Shown: piece after piece, positions 27,030 to 39,372 of the stretch | How positions within the stretch are numbered: position 1 is the first letter of the stretch | Layout: each line of letters opens with the position of its first letter | NCBI GenBank assembly: GCA_036850595.1 | Contig: CM072165.1 | Location: 11,170,109-11,234,108 of the forward strand | Length of the DNA: 64,000 nucleotides | Reading direction: 5' to 3' | Source: Rhyacichthys aspro | Lineage: Eukaryota > Chordata > Actinopteri > Gobiiformes > Rhyacichthyidae | Position numbers and translations under genes: made by a program | Notes under the pieces: generated by a model | Told to the model about the DNA's origin: nothing | The model's database searches: none | The model's input: only the letters and a program-made list of their open reading frames with translations

Positions 27030-29909
27030 ACAGCGAGGGCCGATCATCGCTGCTTGCAGCTATATTTAACCTTGTTTCTACAGTGCAAACCAAATAGCAC
27101 ATGGCTAATTAGCATAACTCAACAATGCAAACAATGGTATTACATGCAATTTGTACTAACAAATAAAAGCTCCAGTGTCTTTGCTCATTGGTATTTGATA
27201 TTGTAGATAGCAAATTGTTTTCTGTGGACTCCAATAATGAACCACATTTTTACTGTGTTGCTAATGACCAAACAAAACAGAGATAGGATAGTCCTGTAAC
27301 GCTGCTGTTATTAACGCTTCATGCTAGGTAATGCTACAAAATACAATCCCTCAAGTTAATATCTGAAGCCTTAAGTGATGCTCAAGTCCAGCACCAGACG
27401 AAGTGCTTGCATAGCTAATAGAAAACGTCTCTGTGCTGTAATTTTGCAATGCCAATAGTGTCGGCGCTTCAATGAAATATATGCCTAGTGTCTGATACGT
27501 AACAGTATATATCAATAACTGTGGAATTAAAGTGCTCAGTGGACACTATTCTTTTTTGTTGTGTTTTTTTCTGCCAAAATGGCGGATAGTCGTATAATTT
27601 CAGGAAATCTTTTCAATGACACTGTTTAAAAAGACAGATATGGGTTTTTTTTTGATGCATGTAAGCTTTTTAGTAGGGCTGAAGTGGTCAAAAATAGAAG
27701 AAAATAATGCAGGAGTAAGATCTCAATTAGAATGGTCTGAAATGGTGCTTTTATGTTAATGTGTTCCTGGAGACTCACAGCTATTGGCCCACTGTGAGCC
27801 TGGCTGCATACATTCACAGTCGTCCTACTGATGGGTCTTCAATAACCTTCACCCGAGGGTTGCCTGAACATCATTTCCCCTTCACTGACAGCACAAAGTG
27901 GAGGGGCAACAGCTGTGATGGATGGGACACTGAAGAATTAGAGGTGACAGTGCATGTTAGACGTAATGGGGTTCATTAGATATGTTGATTGGCAAATGGG
28001 GAATTGGCTAAAGATTAAATAAGCTAAGCAAGCTACTTGTTATATACCAATACACCTTCAAAGCTTATGATTATAAAAAAGATGGCTAAACTCCAATGTC
28101 ACTAATGTGAAAAGACATTAACTGTGTTGTACTTCCTGCATCTTTCAGTATTTTTTGTCTATGCTAAATTAAAGACATATATATGGGAGTCCCACAAGAT
28201 TTTAATATTAAGACTTTATTCTACACAGATGATACAATAATGACGATATAAATTCTAAACTTCCGAACCTAAGAGAACCTGAGAGTTTTGCCATTTTTCC
28301 CACTTTTGTTTAAAACTCACTCATTAAAATTGTTTAGAACTCAGATTAACCTTTCCCCAAAACAAAACAAATCATGAATATTAAGCAATACTACATAATA
28401 AATACTTACTTTGTATGCTTCTAACAAAACAAAAGTGAATCAGTTTGATATAAGGCTGAGATCTGCTTTTTCCTGAGCATCTGCTAAAGGAAGCAGAGAT
28501 AGACGTCCACTTCCACACACAGATAACAACAGCTCAGACAATAAACAGGCCGTCACTTATGTTGTTCTAAATAACTCTGTTTATCAGGATATTGATGTCA
28601 GGGGACTTTTTTTTTACCTCATTATGTCCTTTCCCAGCTGCTAAAAATAGTTTTCTGGGGGCTTAGGTGGACTCATAAGCCGGGACAGGTGGCTATAGGA
28701 TTTCTTCCAAAGCCACAAACATAAAAGATCTAGGAAGACATCAACAGGGTCTAATCAAATGGTCAATTGTGTGTTGTTTTTAAGGAAAGCTACCCCAAGT
28801 CCTCCTCCTTCCTCCAGAAACACAAGTGGTGGCTTTGTCCTGGAGGCTGCTGAAATGCCTGGACACAGTCTGCCTTTCAATCTGAATCAATGACAGTAAA
28901 AAGAATAAAACATGACATCACCCTTTGTCTTAAGGAAAGAGCCTGGAAAGTTTATCTTATTACAGTTTTTGACGTCATGTTCAGTTTATGGCTTCAAATG
29001 TTACCCTACTTGGGATAAGCACAAAGATTGCTTGTCACAAAGTCAGCTGTTGCTAGCTAGGGATGCTAATTAAAGAGGTTCTTGGTGTATGTTGGAATAT
29101 ATTGTTTTTGGTCAGGTTAACCACAAACACCAATGACAATCATGGTAAAGGAACCTGCCTTTTCATAACAAACTTCAAAAGTACACCCTTGAGTTTAAAT
29201 TGATGCTAACAGAAACTTCAACCAGCTAGCAAGCACACTTTGATTTATGTGGCATAGCATTGACTGGCCATTCCAATATTCTCCATGACTATGGATAATA
29301 TCAAACTTAGTACTTTATGCTCTTTGAGATGGAGTCAGTGGGAACCAAATTTTATAGGACAACAAGCTAAAGTCTGCTCCTCTTTACACAAACTGCAGAG
29401 CACTTCCAGTCTGAACTTCCATTGACATTCTGATACCATTCTGTACTCTTCATGTCCTATTTGCCTTGTTGCAAAGGACACCCAGTGACTGTACATGGCT
29501 CCAGGAATGTCACCAACGCTGCCCATGCCCACAGCCTTGAGCCTGCTGCAAGCTCAACAATCACTCTGATCCCACAGTAGTGCAAATATGCTGTCAGCAC
29601 CTTCACATTGCCTTCTCAGAGTTACAACTAAGTGTGCCATTATCCTCACGGCCTAACCTTCATCCTAGATGTAGCTTTACTGTGGCTACAAGCACTTAAC
29701 TTCTAATGTAGTTTCACAAGTGCAAGGTAACACTTAACACTTTTAGTGCTGCTGAAAGTAGAAGGAAACGAGGAAAAATGTAGGATTATACAAAAAAATT
29801 CAGCTATAAGAATCAATGATGGCTGCAGTTTTTTTTTTCAAGGAAAGATACTTATTTGTGCTTATGCTTAAAAGTGTCTGGCTTTGCTCATGATCTTTTC
29901 TGCAACCAG

Positions 29910-29923
29910 CCACTAGGGGGCAA
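29910..29923 (+). promoter_or_regulatory. CTCF-like core motif
   Basis: CCACTAGGGGGCAA matches 13 of 14 positions of the core CCASYAGRKGGCRS. Motif only; no occupancy data. Confidence 0.3.
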
Positions 29924-30028
29924 CTGAGATGTTTGGGCGATGTTCGTCACCATAGCACAGTTTGGTACAGTTAACCACTAAAAAGCCTGCATTTCCACAT
30001 AGCCATGAGATGCTAACTCTAATGCCAC

Positions 30029-30084
<56 letters not shown>
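30029..30084. repeat. (AAT)n microsatellite
   Basis: About 18 uninterrupted ATA/AAT units, likely length-polymorphic. Confidence 0.95.
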
Positions 30085-30085
<1 letters not shown>

Positions 30086-32177
30086 CAACTTTCATTGTTT
30101 AAAAAACAAAAAACAAAAAAAAACATTCTTTCCGTTGCTTGAAGGTAAGAAGAAAATCAACAAAGAGCAGACACGAAGTGCAAATGCAGGAAACAACAAG
30201 GAGTTATTTATGCTAACATGCCACTTGCTAACTTGTTTGTGGGTTGTTTTGGTCAGTGACATATAAGGTCAACTGGAAAAATATCCACCTTTTGTATTAG
30301 GGCATTGTGGAGTCGGTCTTCCTAATTGGTGTTCCATGACTTTAAGCATAACCTCGATTCTCTCCACTGCTCTCTACTGGAGTCAATCACATTTGAAGAC
30401 ATAATTAAGTCCTACACCAACTCACAGGAACAAAATGTAAATGAGAGACAAATCCAATGCTGACATTGTAATAGTCTGTGCGCAGTGGTCTGTGCTTGAT
30501 TCAACCTTGGGCATCCATCACCGCTCGGCTATGGTGTGTCATCTGCTGTGGAACCAGGCTGTAATGGGATTTGTCAGGACAAATAAATGACAAAAAGACA
30601 AACGCAGCAATAGCTAATGGAAAAAAACAAACAAACAAGAATTGAAGAGCAAAGTAGTCGGAGAGCGACAGATATAATTCAAAGGTGTAATGGGATTAGC
30701 CACAGAAGAATGAGTCACAGTGTGTGCACAATACAGGGCCCGATTGGACAAACAAACAGCTTGGGATTTACTGAGCGTTAGCATGACTCGGCAAACTGTG
30801 TGGGGCATGTGTCCTCTGCCAGATGAGCTAAACATCTGGCCACGATGACACCTGCCAGGCAGCGTCTCCAACGCCAGACCACATTTAGCATTCTCTGCTG
30901 TAGAGCAAAGATAAGAGAACTCTAACAACACTAAATCTAATTTGATCAAATTTTAAACATTGGTGATACCTACGTCTAGCCTGTTGACGGCTACCACACA
31001 AACTAATGCTAACCCTTACAGTGAGTTTACCGGTGCATTGCTGGGTACAAAAAGTATAGGTCTCGTGTGTTCTGTGTCATTTGATTGGCCGTTCTGATCT
31101 GCACTTTTACCCCTTATCACACTATTATTACATTTTAGAGGGAACATATTCCTCAATTATGTATCTGCTCTAAATGTATGAATATAAGAGTCCTAATATG
31201 CCTGCAACTTTTACATTCAGGACTTCTACTCTTCATAACCATCATAAAAACTTTAAGCAGCGACAAAAGTTGGTCCAAACTCCCTGGTCCACCTGTGTAT
31301 ATCTAAATGCCATTATAGGTTGGTTATGAAGACATAGTTTTTTTTTACTAGATGTTCTATTTTGCCCCAGTCTGCGTCTTGTCTGTCACATCTGTTCTGT
31401 GTGACTTGATGCAGTGGAAATTCAAAATAGAACTGGCACATAGTCAGTGAAGCATCGTGCCAAGGTGCCTGGTTGAAGCACCCACTTCTAGTAATAGTTC
31501 TCTGAAAATATAAGAGGTGTTACTTAAGGTCAACAACTGAACTGTGGTGTCCATAGTCAGGCCCATAAGCTTGACTGATGTGCATGTTTGAATGTTGAGG
31601 ATGAAGTGAGTGAAACATGACTATAAATAAGGCATCGGCATTGCAAGTTGTACTCATTCACATACTCACCAACCAATCAGAGGAACAAAACATTGCCTAA
31701 AGCCTGCCCCATTTCATTTAGACTGTAAAGATTGGTCAGGTAGAACTGCAATAGTTGTAAATGGGTTTAAATTTGATACATGCTGGATGGATATCCGTAA
31801 GTGCTCTTGTGGGAAATTACAGTCATGTTCTGCAGGATGGATGCAGAAAAAGAGAGATTCCAAGAGTGAAAAGTGATTCCAAGATTGCACATGTCCTTCC
31901 ATTTAACCCAATCAGTTTATGTCCCATCCACCACCCTAACCCAGCTCTATAATCAATCACCAAGGACAAAAGTGCTATGTCATGAGTTTTCAAAAGTACA
32001 CGTTGCACCTTGCAGGGAGGCAGTGTAAATAGTAGCAAAACATTGTCAGAGATTGGTTTAAACAAAATAGCTCAGACTAGGAAGTGGAACAGCAAACTAT
32101 GACAAATGTTTAACTATTCTTATTGTTAACCAAAACTAATAGTTGTGTTCATCATGATTTTGTGTATTTGTTTTCAG

Positions 32178-32267
32178 ATAGAGCTGGCCCAAGATCGGAA
32201 GCCGCCAACGTCTCAATTACAAACCCTAACTCGATCTCGCTCCTCATCGATCCATATTTGTCACTGA
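32178..32267 (+). other. Exon-like segment, possibly a terminal exon, unassigned
   Basis: A strong acceptor (gtatttgttttcag) is followed by a frame of 29 codons reading IELAQDRKPPTSQLQT, then LTRSRSSSIHICH and a TGA stop at 32265-32267. The segment is much richer in CpG than its surroundings. No upstream partner exon on the plus strand was recognised, and the peptide is not familiar to me. It may be a terminal coding exon, a relic of a processed copy, or chance. Confidence 0.2.
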
Positions 32268-32494
32268 TGTGAGAAACTGAAGACTAATGTTGTACCCTGT
32301 CACTATCGTCCTAACATCCTTTAACTCATCATTAGCAAAGTATCTGTTCTATATCTTTCTTTTTACACTTTGCCACTTCCACAGAGCTCAAATCATTATT
32401 CTTTGGCCACGTCTACATCCATACACCAGACATTTTCCTTCAAATTTGTTTTGTGTGTGTTTGTGTATAAATTGTGTTTTCAGATCTGACAACA

Positions 32495-32665
32495 GTTTTT
32501 AAAGGTCCACTATTATGCTCTATTTTTTTCAGATCGAAAAAAAAATCAAATAAAGTAAACAAAAATATACATTTTGGAAAGTTGTCACTTTAAAGCCCCT
32601 CCTCCTAAGCCCAGTGTGCTCTGATTGGTCAGTGGACCCTGTACACCCAGTGTTGTGATTGCCTC
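32495..32665. repeat. Dispersed repeat fragment (AAAGGTCCACTATTATG type)
   Basis: Starts ttaaaggtccactattatgc and runs through an A-rich section into agcccctcctcctaag and ctctgattggtcag. The opening and the ctctgattgg block recur in the same order near 10650-10960. I recall sequences beginning this way being frequent in teleost genomes. Confidence 0.45.
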
Positions 32666-34823
32666 ACTCCAGAACTGGTCCCACCAAAGTGATTTTCCGA
32701 TTGAAGTATGACACAATAGTAATAGTCTTAGCTAGAGATATTTGTGATGTCACAAAATCTAAAAAAAAAAAATGCTGGTGCAGTTTGAGCAAGCTGTTTC
32801 AGAAAAAAAAAAATCTAAATCAAAAAAGATGCAGCTTTGGACTTTGTACACTTTATATTATATAAACAAAAGGATTTAACTTGCTAAAACAAACAAATTC
32901 CAAAATAGAGACTTACTTAAACACGTAAATTAAGACACTGATTGAAGTTGGACTTAAATTCAAGCACTATAAAATTAACCCTCATTGTATGTCCACATAC
33001 ATAAATCACTTGACCCAACCTTAATATTATATCGTGTATTATTTCTTCAAACCCTGTGTGGACTGACGTAAACATAGATATTTTGTGGACATTCTTCACT
33101 GAGAATATTTCCTCAATGCGACCTTGACTCTGACAAACACAAACTAGTGGCAGATGTCACTCTCTGCAGGAGACAAAGCAGTGTCAGTCCATCTAGGACG
33201 ACACTCCTGTTTGCCGTGTTAATCACTCTCCTTTTTACATGCTACACTTAGACTACCTCAGGAAACAAGGGTCAACTGGAGCCAGGGGAAATAAACTTAA
33301 GATGCTCATGGTAATTAATGCAGCCTGGTTCAGACTGTGTATAGCATGGAACTGCTCAAACACAGACTGTTACTACAACATAATGCTCTCTCTGCTTAAA
33401 CCTCCAGTGGCTTCCCTTTAATGAATCAGTAATTATGCATTAAGTTCTAGCATTATACAGAAGTTAAGTGGCCTCGCAAATGTTAGGCTGGCCATCTCCC
33501 AGTGCAGCCCTGTGGTAACTTGGAGTGCTTACAGGAAATAGCCCGCTGTAACTGTGGTTAAATGGAGCTCACTGGCTAATAGACAGCTCACACTAGACTG
33601 AGTGGTGCTGTGTTTTGGAGTTTGATAGAACGGCCTCATTTACAGGAACACTGAAAAATCTGTCAAAACTTCTTCTGTCATCCACATTGCTCACCAATTA
33701 AACAAAGATAACAAATACATTGCACTGACTATGAACACCTTAAAAATGCAAATATCAAACCTTCTCTGGACAATATGCTTCGGAATGTAAACCTGGGCGT
33801 ATGGTTATTTGATGTGATCCCGCGTTCTTCAATGTAAATCACAATAAGGTTCAGATCAGAACACTTTCTACGAACGCTGAAATTGAAAACAAGCCAAGCA
33901 AATGAGTTACATGTTTGGCAGTCATTGCTGTCACTTCATCCATGTGTGGACATCATCAGTGTGCTACTGATACCCCCATACACCACCTGTTGTGGAGACA
34001 TCAGACCGGACATTCACCTTTACAAACACAAAACGCTACTACTGCACAGCACAAGCATTTTTGATCCAACCAGGTAACTCTTAAATATTTTCCGAAACCT
34101 GTAATAACCGGGAACGTCACCTGTTATAAGTATATCCACAGCAGTTAGAGAATATATAAAAACACAAATTTAATGTATTCAGAGTCAACAAGCTACTACT
34201 AAAAGTCTACTACAGGATAATATTACACAAGAAGTTCATGACATTGCAGTAAGTGTAGCAGTCATGCAAATACCTCCCTCTCCTTCTGTCTCTTCATGGG
34301 ACAAACACCCTTCAGAGCCTACACCAAGCTCCATTAAAAATAAAACACCTTGGTAGACACTATTGATTTGCAGAATCAAACACACTCTTGACAGAAGGCG
34401 TCTACAATCACAGAGACACCAGTCAATGTTTGTGTTTCGTTCGGCGTGTTCTGAATAATAAAGTCGACATCTTTCTGAATCAATTTTAGGCTTTGAAGTA
34501 GACTGATGGCATATGTCGCACAGGTTTTGTTTTGTGGAGCGCCTATACTTAATAACTTGTAAAAACGTGTTTTGTTTGGTAATAATATCAGTATTTTAAG
34601 TGAAATCAGAGCCGAACTCTTGGTAGCCATTCTGCTGAGTCAGGGGGCATCTAACATGGTCCAGTTAAAGGTTGGTAATTAAAAAAAGAAGCAGGGAAGG
34701 TAGCTTATTAGTATGTTGTCAACAGGAGTTCGTTCATCATGCGGCACCGGACAGATGTTGACCGTCAGCGGGACCTTGGAGCGTGGAGAGGCGGACACAC
34801 ATTGGGACACGGGGGCAGCCTAC

Positions 34824-34913
34824 CTGTCGTGGTGTGGCGGGCTCTTCATTCGCGGGCGAAGGTGTCCCTCCTTCCATCGACGCCGGGGTTACGGTGACCG
34901 GAGAAGAAGCCAT
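34824..34913 (-). CDS. First coding exon of a minus-strand transcript (possible distal ank2 first exon)
   Basis: Thirty codons from ATG 34913-34911, in a strong Kozak context (gggaacATGG), to a cag/GTAGGC donor (phase 0). An in-frame TGA lies 18 nt upstream of the ATG, so this is a true N-terminus. The peptide starts MASSPVTVTPASMEGG and ends NEEPATPRQ: Pro/Thr/Ser/Glu-rich and disordered. A CpG island covers the upstream side. On this strand the next recognised downstream gene is ank2, whose first exon at 273-359 also ends in phase 0. Splicing to the same second exon would therefore keep frame. That makes an alternative ank2 start attractive, but no sequence identity proves it, and a separate gene is possible. 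Confidence 0.55.
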
Positions 34914-35400
34914 GTTCCCTTCCCGCCGTCAGTCACTCGGTTAACAGCTGCTCCCGCGTGTCACTTCCAGCGGTGTCCTCCTCCAGCATTCAGCCCGGTT
35001 CCCCAGCCTGCTGCTAGACTCCACGCCGAACACAGTGACTCTCTGTCCGGCCACACACTGCAGCCTCTGTCCGCCCAGACGGGGCTCGTATGCCTGTGGT
35101 CCGGTGGTCCAGTCCAGTGCCGTACGGTCCGATGACGTTGTTTTTTTTTCACGGGTCTCACACTCACTCACTGTTTCACACACACGGGCGGGCACGCGCG
35201 GCCACGTGCATGCGCTCCGCCTTCTGTAACACTGTCCCCTTCGGTCTCTGTTCACGGGGGGCTTTGAGGTGGGCTCTTCACCGGGATTCACAGCCCCCCT
35301 GCCGCTAATAGACCCATGTTGAATGTCTCCTGTGCCGCTGCACCACTGATGGATGTAGGTTAACTTCTGCACATGCTCCGGCACATTCCTCCATGCGGTT
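34914..35400. promoter_or_regulatory. CpG island promoter
   Basis: Dense CpG and GC content compared with both sides. It contains an NRF1-like GTGCATGCGC (35206-35215), an E-box CCACGTGC (35203-35210) and GC-rich direct runs. It lies immediately upstream of the minus-strand exon at 34824-34913. Long open frames on both strands here are by-products of high GC and carry no recognisable domain. Bidirectional activity cannot be excluded. Confidence 0.6.
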
Positions 35401-38400
35401 TTATTTTAGCACAGGGACCCATCATTCCCACACGGTCAAAACTACTAGAATGATGTCGTTGAATGACTTTTGTGGTGATTAGCCTCGTTTCATTAACAAG
35501 TTAATTAACAAGTTGCTTTATTTTACGCATGAATAAATTTAATTTAAGTTTTTTCACTTAAAACCCCTTTATGGCTAATTTAAAAGCTAATATAGGCTTT
35601 TATGTTAGCTTACAGTATTAGCTTACTTTAGGCTAATGTAAAAAGGAGTTAACCTCGGAGAGGAAACGTGTAGCTAGCTATTATGACAAGACAGAAATGC
35701 AGAAGTGGATTAAAAATGTGCTTTCTTTATAATATATAATTTCCGATGGACAATAGGCAAACCAACAACTTTTGAATTTTATTTTATTTTATAAGCAAGA
35801 TGTCAATCATCACAATGTCTGATCTCACATCTTGAATGAATTGCATCAACACAAATTATCCAACATTTGGCTTGAAAGATAAAGTTTCATTCTATTTCTT
35901 CAACAATCTATAATTTGCCACAAAAACCAAGAAGCTGTCAGCTGTGACAATAATGACATAATTATAATACATACAACCTATGCACCTGCCTATTGTCACT
36001 AACTGTGCAGTGGTACATGGGGGATGGTTGTCTGTTTTATTGGGGGTTGGGGTAAAAAATCGGGGACCGTCACCCATTAAATTCGTCACACAGGCTGCTG
36101 GGAAGGAATAGAGAAAGCAAAGGAGGAGGGGGTCTCAGTTAGTTCTTGCTGATTGGTTAAACCAGTTAGAAGCAGTGACATTGAGTGACCCTTTGAGTGA
36201 CCCCTGAACAGAATGAAGGGGAAAGAGGGGGGCTTTCTGCATTTACATTAAGTAGTATTAAAAGATATCTAAACACAAACGATTGGGCCAATGCTTAACT
36301 TCGAGGAGCTCTTCAACCACATTAGTCCATCTTGAAGCCATGTCGTCCTGCACTTGCTGAATGCCCACACCCACCTCTAGTTTAATGGGAGGGGCTTCTG
36401 ATTTGATTAAGATGCTCCTGGGCTGCAGCCAACAATGGAGAACTGCCTGTGGTAATTGGAGAGAAGATGGATGGTATGTTTCTGCAATGGGGACGAAATA
36501 TCGCAAACCTTGTTAATCAGAGAAAAGATGGACAAGATTGAGACAGAGGCTGCACAGGCTCGATATTATCTAGAGCTGTGGTGTATGCTTGTCATATCTC
36601 TGGTATAAATGTGGTTGCATTGAGAACACATAGTAACATGCAAAGGATGTGGGCTGGAATGAGTCACCTGTCAAAGTAAAACACAGGGTAAACATCGGCA
36701 ATGGCCCAAAGGTGGAATCACATGTTTGGTATTTGCATATTATGTGATGCTTGTTGGATCCATACTATATCAGCATAATGTTGATATGCATATAAATGTT
36801 CAATGAGTGTATTCAGCATCAGTATTGTATTAGTATTTTGTTTTAAAGGTGCATCATGTAAAATTAGTATATATCAAACTAAATTAAACATATTGGTCAA
36901 AACCACTGAATCTAATAGTGTATAGCTGTAATACTTTGTATTTGCCGATCTTGCAAAAATAGACAAGTAAATCCCCATTAATCCAGCTGAAGAAGTCATT
37001 TGAGTTGCATTACTTCCTGATCTTTGTTCAACAACAGAGAGCAAACAAACTGAGCACTGCTTGTGAAGAAGCACCGTTGTGTTTCTTTTTGAGCAACCAT
37101 TCTTGCTTTAAATTTAAAACAAATTAAAAATAAAACTGTAAAATCAACCTTTTCCCACTGGCTTTGTTCAGAGTCAACATTCTGACATTCTGTAATACAG
37201 AGTTCTGTGAAATGTCTGATTTATTTTTTTTTTGCAAATACATTTTCATTCACAATACTGCAGGTGTTGACAAATAGAATCACAAGTCAAAGGAACATAA
37301 CATATATAATATCTTTAATAACAGAATCCAATTGTTCAACAAGAGCATTTTTGAACAATTATTTAGTAATCGAGTCAAGATATGATGTGTGCGAGTTTCA
37401 AAAAAAGTTATGTGCACAATCAGCTCTGGAGACTAATTACTACCAGTGATGCATGGAAAAAGTCTGATATGTTCAAGATAGAAAAGTGTGTTATTGAAAT
37501 AAACTGATTAACCTAATCTAATGAAGCATGAAAATGTGACTTCTAACCAAAGCCTCTTCAGACATAGTCAAAACGTGATCATAGAGTATGTACCCCTGTT
37601 AAAAGTCTTGAGGTTCAAATTAGTAGCAAAATGCAACTGTGCAGTCTTCAATAGCTTAAAATCTTCTCATTGGCCAGGAATGCATGTTCCCTTCAGCACA
37701 CATTCACCCTCACTATTACTGGCTACGAGAATGTATCAAAGGACATTGCTCCTGCTGGTAATGAAGCATTTGTTTCCAAGTCAAGCTGATATAAAAATAA
37801 CATTCACCAATTTGTCGAGGTTGTGCATGACTCACGTGTAAGTGCAGGCAGCAGATTTAATAGGATGCAGAATTGCTCCGTGCCTGGTGCGGTAAAACAT
37901 GTCAAGGAAGTGTCTTTAACACTTTCCTTTCATGTACTATCCTCCACATTTTATTCTGACTAGTGTGCATGGCTGAACAGAGTATTCCCTGCAGCACAGT
38001 GGCCAGCGATGAACCATCACCTGGAGCCTTTGGGAATGTCAGCACTGCTCTACATCTTCTCTCCTCACTGAGAGATCATAACAACAGTCAGTGCATTTAT
38101 TTTGTTTCTTTTCTCGACTGAACAGGCCACAAAAGTGTTAAAAATCTCATATGTTTGATGTCACAGTATCATGTGAGAGGGATGGTGTGTTGCTCCAGAA
38201 AACACACCTCTAAGTTGCAGTCATCCAATCACACAGGGCTGTTAGGACCAAGCCTCTGCTATTCTGCCATGAGATCATGGCTGGTGTGAATGTGCACGAG
38301 TGTATATGTTAGCTGTAGAGGGAGACTGCTGAATGGAAAAATGTCTCTCAGTCATGGGAGCAGACCAAGCTGTCAGTCAGCCTGTCACCTTCACTGCACA

Positions 38401-39240
38401 GACAAACAGGCACCTTCTCTGTGTTCACATTGTTTCTGTCACAGAAATATTGTCCCCTTTTCACTGAATGGCATGGCTAGATTTAAACTGGTCCCTAGTG
38501 CAAAATATGACATGCATATGGCTATGTTATGCCTATAAACTACTAAAAGGAAAGCAATTGTTTTGATAAAAAACAACACATGCAGTAGTACAATATTACA
38601 GTTACACAAATAATGACCATTGTATAAAGCACTCAAAAGCATTGTTTGTTTTCTTGGACATGTCCCTGTACTGTAAAGCCTTTTAAGTCAGTCATGTAAT
38701 GAATTAAAGACTGTAAATTAAGCTGCACTCAAAATGTGGCATCTTAAGCCATGTTAAATGTTAATAAACTGAATGGCATTTCCGGTAATTATATGTACAC
38801 AGCATCAGGCATGAGTCACTGAGCAGAATACAGCTGTTTGAAAGGTCACAAGCGCTTTTGATGTTTACTGACACAATAAATGCAACAATACCGCCATCTA
38901 GTGGATAGTTTAACAAACGTCAGTAGATTCTGTGCCAGTTTTGAAAAAAAATGCAATCAAATGTTTCATATTTCTGGAACCTTAAAATGATTCCTATTAA
39001 AACCGCACTCACGCCCTACTCACCTTTAGAGCACATTCATTTAATTTTACAAAAACTAACGAAAGTTAAATAGTAGGCTACAATCGGCACTATCATCTGT
39101 AATGTTCGGTTATTTGTTACTGTCCTGTAATGTCCTGTAAATGTTAAAATGCAATGTAAATTATGAATTAAACGTTATCTTAGAAAATAGTAAACAGACT
39201 AAACAATTTACTGTTATTCCGATTATAATTTGAAGAAAAT
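35400..39240. other. Intergenic stretch between CpG island and aco1
   Basis: AT-rich with no supported exon. Contains a perfect CTCF-like core at 38891-38904 (minus orientation). Nothing else stands out. Confidence 0.55.
38891..38904 (-). promoter_or_regulatory. CTCF-like core motif
   Basis: Plus-strand CCGCCATCTAGTGG is the reverse complement of CCACTAGATGGCGG, which fits all 14 positions of CCASYAGRKGGCRS. It lies about 350 bp upstream of the aco1 promoter. Confidence 0.4.
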
Positions 39241-39245
39241 ATACA

Positions 39246-39255
39246 ACCGGAAGTG
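39246..39255 (+). promoter_or_regulatory. aco1: ETS site in the aco1 promoter
   Basis: ACCGGAAGTG is a perfect ETS/GABP consensus. A second inverted-like TTTCCGG lies at 39278-39284, and GGGAGTTGTA (39291-39300) resembles a ZNF143-type element. This TATA-less arrangement is typical of housekeeping mitochondrial and metabolic promoters. Confidence 0.5.
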
Positions 39256-39289
39256 CACTTGTGGCCCTTTCCGGTGGCGGCGGGACGCT

Positions 39290-39372
39290 GGGAGTTGTAT
39301 GATTAGACAGCTGAGCTGACAGTGTGTGGATAATACGTCTTGCTCTGCGGTGTCTCCTCTGCTGCACACACT
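39290..39372 (+). other. aco1: aco1 non-coding exon 1 (5' UTR), start approximate
   Basis: GC-richer segment immediately downstream of the ETS sites, ending in a consensus GTAAGT donor at 39373. It has no ATG in frame with aco1. The transcription start is estimated. The next exon begins at 40543 after a poly-T tract and AAG acceptor. Confidence 0.55.

Larger units (their letters stand above)
25741..27069. repeat. Large CpG-rich structured dispersed repeat, family unassigned
   Basis: About 1.3 kb whose composition departs sharply from its AT-rich, CpG-poor flanks. The left end (ggcccgagccagcc ... aagggcc) is followed by two strong hairpins. The first, 25785-25805, has a 9 bp perfect stem (GCAGTGCGC / GCGCACTGC). 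The second, 25817-25851, has a stem of about 15 bp with one mismatch (ACTCAATG...CGAGCG). Inside are an ATT microsatellite (26093-26118) and a GC-rich minisatellite (26980-27029). The right end reads gctgcttgcagctatattta. No protein-coding frame of note is present. From memory, similar ends occur repeatedly in percomorph fish assemblies, but I cannot name the family. Confidence 0.55.
27070..34823. other. Gene-poor stretch
   Basis: AT-rich DNA with an (AAT)n microsatellite at 30029-30084, a CTCF-like core at 29910-29923, an exon-like plus-strand segment at 32178-32267 and a dispersed-repeat fragment near 32500. If 34824-34913 is an ank2 first exon, this is its first intron; otherwise it is intergenic. 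Confidence 0.45.

Noticed and set aside
32190..32201. AAGATCGGAAG string resembling a sequencing adapter
   Set aside because: Only about ten bases match, and the surrounding sequence does not continue the adapter.
34376..34630. 84-codon minus-strand frame with good Kozak just inside the intron after 34824
   Set aside because: No recognisable protein, no splice link needed, and it lies in the CpG-rich shoulder. It could be a small gene but nothing beyond the frame supports it.
34941..35384. Long open frames on both strands in the CpG island
   Set aside because: High GC removes stop codons. The frames overlap each other antisense, lack any domain and have Arg/Pro/Ser-rich chance composition.
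36258..36506. 82-codon minus-strand frame
   Set aside because: No similarity to a known domain and no splice or promoter context; length is within chance expectation.
39319..39335. CAGTGT loop motif in aco1 exon 1, resembling an iron-responsive element
   Set aside because: The five bases on each side of the loop do not pair and there is no bulged C at the right place, so it cannot form an IRE.
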